A stretch of DNA of 6,435 nt from Paludibacter sp. (lineage in GTDB: Bacteria; Bacteroidota; Bacteroidia; Bacteroidales; Paludibacteraceae). Every line of letters begins with the position of its first letter. Positions within the stretch are counted from its first letter, which is position 1. The DNA lies in contig JAUSNQ010000036.1 of the NCBI GenBank assembly GCA_030655595.1, positions 1-6,435 of the forward strand, in the 5' to 3' direction. Below, in pieces: positions 1 to 4,942 of the stretch. Made by a program: the position numbers and the translations under genes. The notes under the pieces were generated by a model. That model did no database searches. It saw nothing but the letters and a program-made list of their open reading frames with translations, and had not been told where the DNA came from.

Positions 1-51
1 ACTGATTTCCAATGACTTATACAAATAAAAACGATGTTATTTTTCTCATAA

Positions 52-741
52 TCAGAGAATTAACATAAAGATTAACGAACTATTGTTAATACGAACGCAA
101 TAATTTACGTGTTTGCTTTTTTTGTATTGGTTTATCAAATCCCGAACTGCTGAAGCGTGGTCTTGCGTGGCACAAAAAACAATAGCTTTTTCATGCTGAT
201 TGGCTTCTTCCATAAAGATTTTCACCCGTTTGGCTTCACGTTCTTTGATTTCAATGATTCGATTAAAATCGGGTTCAATATAAAGCTTTCCTGCTTCAAT
301 TTCACCCTCAATAATTTGGTCATCGCTGGTATACATATAATCGTCAAGTGTGGTCTTGATTCGTTTTACTTTGAAAGGTGTTAGAAAATTATCAAACAAT
401 CCTTCTGCGCCTGTTTTCATACAGATGCAGTATATCTCTTTGCCGTTGGTGGAATAGGTAGTTTCGAGTTTTAGTTTTTCAGCATATAATTTGGCTTGTG
501 CCACACCTTCACCCACCGACAATTCATTGCTTTTTGCCTCAACAACAGCCAGTTTAATGCCTTTGTAAACCAAAATGTAATCAGCTTTCAACGGTTTACT
601 TCTTACACCGCCAACGTTAATTTTTCCGTCGGTAATTTGGGCTTGTCGTTCACGAAGGATTTTTGAACCTTCCACCACACCCCAACCGCAAGCTTTTAAC
701 TTCGGGTCAATTAATTCTGCTCTTGTTTCGGATTCGTTCAT
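52..741 (-). pseudogene. hsdR: Type I restriction endonuclease subunit R remnant: nuclease domain fused to the start of motor domain 2
   Basis: An intact HsdR is the translocating nuclease subunit of a type I restriction enzyme. Residues 1-114 match its N-terminal PD-(D/E)xK nuclease domain, with likely catalytic D54 (in ADYIL) and E68-A-K70 (in VVEAK). At about residues 115-122 (GLFDNFLT, nt 376-399) the protein jumps to sequence that normally lies several hundred residues on: FLTPFKV, DFNRIIEIKERE, and the motif IV-like KAIVFCATQDHA at 185-196. Walker A, the DEAD box and all of motor domain 1 are therefore missing, yet the frame is kept. Homology stops after NYCVR (residue 217), and 12 unrelated residues precede a TGA. 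The length is 229 residues against roughly 750-1100 for the family. ATG 739-741 overlaps the end of a read-through frame of the upstream gene. ATP-driven translocation is impossible. Stand-alone nuclease activity cannot be excluded. Confidence 0.88.
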
Positions 742-752
742 ATTGTTCTCTT

Positions 753-836
753 TTTATCGTGCAACTTATCGTGCAGTTTATCGTGCAAAATATAATGCGG
801 TTTAAAGCCTGGTTATTCGTGCAGTTTATCGTGCAA
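753..836 (-). repeat. 12-bp repeat encoding LHDK at the AlbA_2/hsdR boundary
   Basis: Three adjacent 12-bp units related to TTGCACGATAAA (minus strand) fill 753-788. Further copies form the 3' end of the AlbA_2 gene at 816-836. A 20-bp stretch is identical at 769-788 and 817-836, exactly 48 bp (four units) apart. In the AlbA_2 frame the units read Leu-His-Asp-Lys. The frame crosses the TAA at 813-815, continues through eight non-repeat codons and three LHDK units, and ends in a TGA at 738-740 that overlaps the hsdR ATG. I see this directly. That the array was once coding is inference. Confidence 0.8.
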
Positions 837-2273
837 GTCTTTGGTAAGAATATAAAAACCAGCTTTTTTACTTCCCGAATATACGATTAAATTTGCTTCA
901 GTCAATACTTTCAAGTTTTCTTTTATCGTTCGTTCCGATACTTTAAAATTACCAACAAGGTCATTTACTTTTGTTCCTTGATTTAATGCTATATACTTAA
1001 CTATTTCAACCAACCTAATTATGACTGCTGAGGTTAATTCTTTACTTACAGCGTCATTTACAGCGTCATTTACAGCATCACTTGCGACGTCATCTGTTTT
1101 AGTTGTTACTGTAACATCTGGAAATACAAGCGTCGTAGCACCAAGTTTACTTTCCCATTTTGGTTTTGGATAAGATTTATTCTCACAGTCTTCAATCATC
1201 AACACAGTTCCTCTTCCAATTTTTTCAATCATTTGTCTAAGGAAACAAATGTGCGCAATATCGGGATTACGTGGTATTGATAAATGATTTTTTGTGAGGT
1301 CGGAAGGACTGTATCCACCATATAATTCGCCAGAATTGATAATTTCTAAATGGTCAGGATAAAATGCGATGTTCACTGTGCCCGAAACACTTGAATAGTC
1401 ACGATGTATGATTGCATTCATTAAACCTTCTCGCAAAGCCCGTTTTGGATAGCTTTTGTCTTCTCTCAACCATTTTTTATCCGAAAATTTACTTATTGTC
1501 GCAATATTTACTTCAAAAAACTGAAGAACTTCCTCAATATTTCTGAAAAGATTGCCCTCTAAAATTCTATCATAAGCATAACTATCAGATGTCTTTGAAC
1601 CTCTAAAGACGGTAAGTCTGATACGACATTGAGGCAAGTGACGAGTCGGCTCTTTTGCGAAAAGCACCACTGCAGCATTCGTCAGATTACCATTATGATA
1701 CAAGCCATAATAAGTCAAAAACTCTTCGACTTCGTTTTCCGAAAAAATCTTTCCTCTCCCAAATTGAACTAAATCTTTTATTGTTTTGCGTAATTCTAAA
1801 TCGTCTAAATCATCAATGTCAACACCCAATGCAGGTTGACGTTCCCAATGCAATTCTGTTTTTTGCCGTTCAGTTATTAGAGTTGAAATTTCGTTTGGCG
1901 AAGCTTTAACAGTCGAACTTCCTCTTCTAAAATAGATAGTTCCATCAAAAATATAAGGTGGTTTTGAGCCGTTCCAAACTTTTGCCAAAATCACTTTATC
2001 TGTTCCAATTTTCTCGGTGGTTATGGTGATTGGTGCTTCGGGGATAATAGATTGAAAAAGATATTGTTTCAATTCCATTTCGTACTTCTCCGCATTAAGC
2101 ACTCCTTTTATTCTTCCATTATCCTGAATGCCTATAAGCACAATACCACCATTTCCATTTAAGAATGCACAAAGCGATTTTGCAATTTCTTCTTTGCGAA
2201 CTACTTCTTTAAATTCAAGCTGTTCGCTTTCTCCTTCTTTAATAAGAGATTTTAAGAGTTGTTCGTCTTTCAT
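813..2273 (-). CDS. AlbA_2 (Schlafen-type) and GHKL-ATPase-like protein with C-terminal winged helix
   Basis: A full-length 486-residue member of the COG2865-like family, often annotated as a transcriptional regulator or ATP-binding protein. The AlbA_2 domain covers about 12-130, with the ESEQLEFKE motif (15-23), the glycine-rich FLNGNGGIVLIGIQDNG (37-53) and YFRRGSS (114-120). A GHKL/HATPase_c_4-like domain follows, with N286 in EGLMNAIIHRDY, LEIINSGEL (309-317) and GRGTVLMI (353-360). A DAVN-repeat linker (399-410) leads to a probable winged helix-turn-helix at about 416-476. The start is set by an ATGA overlap with the DUF4062 stop (2270-2273), which suggests translational coupling. The family often sits inside type I restriction loci, and Schlafen AlbA_2 domains include nucleases, but the substrate here is unknown. 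The domain order argues for a nucleic-acid-binding regulator or effector. It may have lost a short C-terminal tail (see the LHDK repeat). Confidence 0.9.
   Translation of the reverse strand: MKDEQLLKSLIKEGESEQLEFKEVVRKEEIAKSLCAFLNGNGGIVLIGIQDNGRIKGVLNAEKYEMELKQYLFQSIIPEAPITITTEKIGTDKVILAKVWNGSKPPYIFDGTIYFRRGSSTVKASPNEISTLITERQKTELHWERQPALGVDIDDLDDLELRKTIKDLVQFGRGKIFSENEVEEFLTYYGLYHNGNLTNAAVVLFAKEPTRHLPQCRIRLTVFRGSKTSDSYAYDRILEGNLFRNIEEVLQFFEVNIATISKFSDKKWLREDKSYPKRALREGLMNAIIHRDYSSVSGTVNIAFYPDHLEIINSGELYGGYSPSDLTKNHLSIPRNPDIAHICFLRQMIEKIGRGTVLMIEDCENKSYPKPKWESKLGATTLVFPDVTVTTKTDDVASDAVNDAVNDAVSKELTSAVIIRLVEIVKYIALNQGTKVNDLVGNFKVSERTIKENLKVLTEANLIVYSGSKKAGFYILTKDLHDKLHE
1044..1079 (-). repeat. 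12-bp tandem repeat encoding the DAVN linker
   Basis: The unit GACGCTGTAAAT (minus strand) encodes Asp-Ala-Val-Asn and occurs about three times in a row, at residues 399-410 of the AlbA_2 protein. It sits between the GHKL-like domain and the winged helix. Copy-number change would keep the frame and alter only linker length. Repetitive hydrophilic linkers at this place are common in the family as I recall it. Confidence 0.75.
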
Positions 2274-2827
2274 TGTATATTGTTTTTTAAAATATCAATT
2301 TCCTTTTGTCTCCTTTTTTTGTCTTTGAATTGCTGCTCAATAAAAAACAACAACTCACCTATATTAGTAAACGGTTGTACCCAGTTATGACTTACATCAT
2401 TGTACATATCAATTACTTTGATGCTATCTAAAACCGAATTCTTTTTTATTTCAAAATTATTTCTTTCGCCATTTTGCTCATAGATATAAGGTTCAAATAA
2501 CTTTCTGAGAAATTCAATTTTCTCATCGGCAACAAACCATCTTGGTCGATTCAATTTCACTGCTTCTAAAAATTCTTTATGCGTAATACCAGAGCCATAT
2601 CTTGGGAAAATTATCCCCAAAAATAAATCACAATCTTCAACAGCTTTCAAACATGCCTTTTCGGGATTATCCATACATTCTACTGGCACATAAACGCTTC
2701 CGTCATTTGACATTATTACATCATAACCAAACTGCTGGCGAAGTATTGCCGAAATTTGGTCTAAAGTATACTTGCTGCCATAAACAGTTGATGATACCAT
2801 AATTCTTAGTTTGTGTTTTTTAGCCAT
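2270..2827 (-). CDS. DUF4062 domain protein
   Basis: A 185-residue protein of unknown biochemical function. The N-terminal half is a recognisable DUF4062 domain: IMVSSTVYG (9-17) is its typical opening, followed by GYDVIMS (34-40), KAVEDCDLFLGIIFPRYGSG (61-80) and ITHKEFLEA (81-89). The alternating hydrophobic strands and helices suggest a Rossmann/TIR-like fold, which is inference. The C-terminal part is less conserved and ends in a lysine-rich, probably helical stretch (165-182). No signal peptide or membrane segment is visible. The stop overlaps the AlbA_2 start by four bases (ATGA), so the two are probably made together. In the inferred ancestral locus this gene sat between hsdS and the AlbA_2 gene. 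DUF4062 genes are frequent neighbours of restriction loci, so a role in defence or its control is plausible but unproven. ATG 2825-2827 has no clear Shine-Dalgarno, as is usual in Bacteroidota. Confidence 0.87.
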   Translation of the reverse strand: MAKKHKLRIMVSSTVYGSKYTLDQISAILRQQFGYDVIMSNDGSVYVPVECMDNPEKACLKAVEDCDLFLGIIFPRYGSGITHKEFLEAVKLNRPRWFVADEKIEFLRKLFEPYIYEQNGERNNFEIKKNSVLDSIKVIDMYNDVSHNWVQPFTNIGELLFFIEQQFKDKKRRQKEIDILKNNIQ

Positions 2828-2864
2828 TTCGCATTTTTTTAATTCAGCTTATATCCTCCCATTT

Positions 2865-2951
2865 TTACAATGCCCCATTAAACGCTTTCTGTAATACACT
2901 TTTTTTCAACTCTTCCAAATCCAATATCTTTTGTTGGTAAATGGCTTCTAA
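2865..2951 (-). pseudogene. hsdS: Last 28 codons of a type I specificity subunit gene, out of frame under the ORF6N 3' end
   Basis: Reading the minus strand from 2951 in the frame offset from the ORF6N gene gives 28 codons and a TAA at 2865-2867. They begin LEAIYQQK and end LQKAFNGAL, with LDLEELKK between. This is the conserved C-terminal signature of HsdS, where a helical region meets HsdM. The preceding codons (ACC AAA AGA) would read TKR, so TKRLEAIYQQK also fits the family. No other part of HsdS (target recognition domains, first conserved region) is in the window. The fragment cannot be translated as a protein from its own start. It marks where hsdS stood and shows that nearly all of it was deleted. 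Confidence 0.85.
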
Positions 2952-3417
2952 TCTTTTGGTCGGATTCAAGCTGTTTCAGTTCAATTTTATCTATGCGGTG
3001 GTTTATCAAGGAGTTTTCGAGCAACACTTGCCTCATTTTAACAAAAGCATTCATAATCTGGATGCTTGCCATAATGGCTGTATCGCTATTTAATACGGCT
3101 GAAAGCATTGCTACACCTTGTTCTGTAAAAACATAGGGATTTGTTCTTCGTTTTGCGGTCGCAATTTGCGACTGCAAAATAAACTGCTTTTCTGTGGTCG
3201 CAATTTGCGACTTCAAAAGTTCCCATTCCGCATCCGAAAGCTGAAACATAAAACTATCGGGAAACCTTCTGCTATTGCGTTTTACTTGTTCATTAATTCG
3301 TTTTGTTTCAACGTCATATAATTCGGCAAGATGAAAGTCAACCATTACTTGCACTCCTCGAACGGTATAAATTCTGTTTTCAATATGTATTGTGGGAATG
3401 CTTAATTCAGTATTCAT
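2878..3417 (-). CDS. ORF6N (KilA-N superfamily) domain protein with replaced C-terminus
   Basis: The ORF6N domain, a DNA-binding module found in phage and mobile-element proteins, spans about residues 8-105. Typical blocks are visible: HLAELYDVETKRINEQVKRN (29-48), RRFPDSFMFQLSDAEWELLK (50-69) and PYVFTEQGVAMLSAVLNS (94-111). A 13-residue duplication (SQIAT at 70-74 and 83-87) interrupts the domain. The predicted coiled region VLLENSLINHRIDK follows. From about K155 the protein is abnormal: residues 156-179 (IRSHLPTK onward) are the out-of-frame translation of the end of hsdS. The natural C-terminus has been lost and replaced by junk. Such genes commonly lie between hsdM and hsdS in Bacteroidota; their role is uncertain. 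The start ATG 3415-3417 follows GAGCT, a weak ribosome site. Function of the DNA-binding domain may survive. Confidence 0.85.
   Translation of the reverse strand: MNTELSIPTIHIENRIYTVRGVQVMVDFHLAELYDVETKRINEQVKRNSRRFPDSFMFQLSDAEWELLKSQIATTEKQFILQSQIATAKRRTNPYVFTEQGVAMLSAVLNSDTAIMASIQIMNAFVKMRQVLLENSLINHRIDKIELKQLESDQKIRSHLPTKDIGFGRVEKKCITESV
3142..3219 (-). repeat. Imperfect 39-bp tandem duplication with a palindromic core inside the ORF6N gene
   Basis: Two 39-bp units (3181-3219 and 3142-3180) each contain the perfect hairpin sequence GTCGCAATTTGCGAC (plus strand, 3197-3211 and 3158-3172; 6-bp stem, 3-base loop). Seventeen bases around it are identical in both. The units encode LKSQIAT and LQSQIAT, so the insertion adds 13 in-frame residues. 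Confidence 0.8.
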
Positions 3418-3463
3418 ATCAGCTCAATTATTCTCAATTATACATTGTAAATTATCCATTATC
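3418..3463. repeat. AT-rich spacer with a direct repeat between hsdM and the ORF6N gene
   Basis: The 46-bp gap is almost all A/T and contains CTCAATTAT twice (3423-3431, 3433-3441) next to runs of the TAATGG/ATAATTTACAATG type. Low-complexity spacers like this recur in Bacteroidota intergenic regions, as I recall. The deletion junction that removed the hsdM 3' end lies at or beside its hsdM-proximal edge. No promoter with a TAnnTTTG element is visible here. Confidence 0.5.
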
Positions 3464-4621
3464 TTACTTAACTCCTGCACCCGTAAAAGTTCCAGCAGGT
3501 AAATCCAACACAGTGTGTAAGTTACAACTTTCTAAGAGTAACTTTCTCAAACTTACCGAAGCATTGTCGGTATTGCTCAAAAAGGTATTTTTGATTACGA
3601 TACCCGCTTTGCCACCAGCTTTCAGAATTTTAATGAAATGTTGTAAGAAAAGCGAAGCGGTTTCGCCTGTTTTGATGGGGAAGTTTTGTTGTACTTCGGC
3701 TCGTTCCTTTCCTCCAAATGGCGGATTGGCTAATACCACATCATAACGGTCTTTTTCTTGAATGTCGGCAAGGTTTTCGGCAAGTGTGTTGGTATGCACA
3801 ATGTTTGGAGCTTCCACACCATGCAAAATCATGTTCATTGTGCCGATAATGTAAGCCAATGATTTTTTCTCTTTACCGTAAAAAGTGTTTTTCTGAAGGG
3901 TCACTACATCGGTGGTTGATAGTTTCTTGCTGTGTTTCAGATACTCAAAAGCTTCCACCAAGAATCCCGCTGAACCAACTGCACCATCATAAATCTTTTG
4001 TCCAATTTCGGGAGCAACGACTTTTACAATGGTTTTAATCAAAGGGCGTGGCGTGTAATACTCGCCACCGTTGCGACCGGCATTGCCCATATTTTTGATT
4101 TTATCTTCGTATAAATGGCTCATTTCGTGCTTTTCGGCATGCGTACGGAAACGAAGCTCATCAATGCGGTTTATCACTTCACGGAGGTTGTAACCACTTT
4201 GCACACGGTTCTTTAGTTCAGAGAAAATTTCACCAATCTTGTATTCCAGTGTATCGGCACTTTCGGCAGAGGTCTTGAATTTTTTGAGATAAGGGAACAG
4301 TTGAATGTTCACAAAATCGGCAAGATCATCGCCCGTAAGTGCTTTGTGGTGATCCAGTTCGGCTTTGCTCACTGACCCATCAGGAAGCTGAGCTTGTCGA
4401 AGCTTCGGGGCAGCCCAAACACTCCATTGATATGCGGGTTCAATGATAGAAATGTACGCTTTCCCGGTTAATTCGGCAGCTGTAGCTTTGTCTTTTTCTA
4501 AATCGTCCAAATATTTAAGAAATAATATCCACGAAGTCTGCTCCACATAATCCAATTCACTTCCACACCCGGCATCCTTATGCAGGATATCATCTATATT
4601 CTTAAAAGTCTGTTCAAACAT
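3464..4621 (-). CDS. hsdM: Type I N6-adenine methyltransferase subunit M, C-terminally truncated
   Basis: HsdM methylates adenine using S-adenosylmethionine, in complex with HsdS. Residues 1-60 form the HsdM N-terminal helical domain (FEQTFKNIDDILHKD at the start). The catalytic domain shows GGEYYTPRPL (185-194), the cofactor loop DGAVGSAGFL (212-221; many relatives have Cys where this has Val215) and the catalytic NPPF at 299-302. The conserved tail IKNTFLSNTDNAS follows (343-355). The protein stops at GAGVK (385), exactly where relatives continue with TVVLFFEKG and roughly 100 more residues. The missing part is helical and helps bind HsdS. A repeat-derived insertion sits at about 74-89. A promoter lies upstream at 4675-4704. 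The catalytic core is intact by eye, but with no HsdS in the window sequence-specific methylation would need a partner encoded elsewhere. It may be a dead gene. Confidence 0.9.
   Translation of the reverse strand: MFEQTFKNIDDILHKDAGCGSELDYVEQTSWILFLKYLDDLEKDKATAAELTGKAYISIIEPAYQWSVWAAPKLRQAQLPDGSVSKAELDHHKALTGDDLADFVNIQLFPYLKKFKTSAESADTLEYKIGEIFSELKNRVQSGYNLREVINRIDELRFRTHAEKHEMSHLYEDKIKNMGNAGRNGGEYYTPRPLIKTIVKVVAPEIGQKIYDGAVGSAGFLVEAFEYLKHSKKLSTTDVVTLQKNTFYGKEKKSLAYIIGTMNMILHGVEAPNIVHTNTLAENLADIQEKDRYDVVLANPPFGGKERAEVQQNFPIKTGETASLFLQHFIKILKAGGKAGIVIKNTFLSNTDNASVSLRKLLLESCNLHTVLDLPAGTFTGAGVK
4384..4406. repeat. REP-like palindromic sequence inside hsdM
   Basis: The 23 bases start GAAGCT and end AGCTTC, and contain CTGAGCTTGTCGAAG (4388-4402), with nested pairing AGCTT/AAGCT around GTCG. 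CTGAGCTTGTCGAAG is, from memory, a core that recurs as a dispersed repeat in many bacterial genomes. Here it encodes LRQAQL of HsdM in frame. Confidence 0.55.
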
Positions 4622-4674
4622 ATTATTTTGTCGGTTTATGATTCATTTAGGGAAAAGTTAAGAATTTTGCAGCC

Positions 4675-4704
4675 CAAAGATAAGAACAATCTCAAAAAAA
4701 ACAA
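4675..4704 (-). promoter_or_regulatory. Probable Bacteroidota-type promoter for hsdM
   Basis: On the minus strand TTG (4702-4704) is followed by exactly 19 bases and then TATCTTTG (4675-4682). This fits the Bacteroides consensus of a -33 TTG/TTTG and a -7 TAnnTTTG. Transcription would begin near 4668 and leave a leader of about 45 bases before the hsdM ATG (4621). It is the only such match I found in the gaps of this window. The -33 element falls inside the decayed porin-tail copy. Confidence 0.55.
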
Positions 4705-4733
4705 CTCACACTCCCAATCATCTGATGTTTATT
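4691..4733 (-). pseudogene. Decayed copy of the porin gene's 3' end
   Basis: This 43-bp stretch matches 4942-4984, the last codons and stop of the porin gene, at 35 of 43 positions without gaps, including the TGA in the same place (4692-4694). The peptide would be NKHQMIGSVSCFF against NNHRVIGMVSYFF. The rest of the presumed second porin gene is absent; upstream sequence is the 23-bp array. It is either the relic of a tandem porin duplicate or a captured terminal segment. Confidence 0.7.
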
Positions 4734-4749
4734 CATTGAGAATGTGGCC

Positions 4750-4881
4750 TCGTCTGGTGTAGACGATATGCCTAGTCTGATGCAGACGCTTTGGTTCGTC
4801 TGGTGTAGACGATGATGCTCGTCTGATGCAGATGCTTTGGCTCGTCTGGTATAGACGATTAGGCTCGTCTGATGCAGACGA
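4750..4881. repeat. Six-copy array of a hairpin palindrome at an exact 23-bp period
   Basis: Copies start at 4751, 4774, 4797, 4820, 4843 and 4866. Odd copies read CGTCTGGTGTAGACG (GGTAT loop in the fifth), and even copies read CGTCTGATGCAGACG with one change in the second and one in the fourth, so the true unit is 46 bp in three copies. Each has a 5-6-bp stem and a 5-base loop. Spacers are 8 bases and vary more than the stems. The array lies downstream of the porin and upstream of the hsdM promoter. It has no T-run on either side, so it is not a simple terminator. The remaining gap sequence at 4882-4942 shows nothing I recognise. Confidence 0.9.
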
Positions 4882-4942
4882 TTAATTGATTCCAAATGCT
4901 ACCTCTGCGCCGTTGGAAATTTGCTTGTTGATTTTGGAGCCC

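Noticed and set aside
2837..2862. Short frame ATG GGA GGA ... TAA between the hsdS relic and DUF4062
   Set aside because: Seven codons with no supporting signal; likely chance in an intergenic gap.
3418..3470. A simple frameshift at the end of hsdM
   Set aside because: No frame after GAGVK restores the expected TVVLFF-like sequence; the next 46 bases are AT-rich spacer.
3303..3746. 147-codon plus-strand open frame across the hsdM/ORF6N boundary
   Set aside because: It is antisense to two recognisable genes and spans the AT-rich spacer; the peptide has no recognisable features.
1..4621. A working type I restriction-modification system
   Set aside because: hsdS is reduced to its last codons, hsdM lacks its C-terminal part and hsdR lacks Walker A and the DEAD box.
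4750..4881. CRISPR array
   Set aside because: Period is only 23 bp with 8-base spacers, spacers are too short and partly repeated, and no cas genes are present.
4692..4895. A 67-codon minus-strand open frame through the palindrome array
   Set aside because: It has only a TTG start, its middle is the translated 23-bp array and its end is the porin-tail relic. It is explained as repeat plus pseudogene, not a gene.
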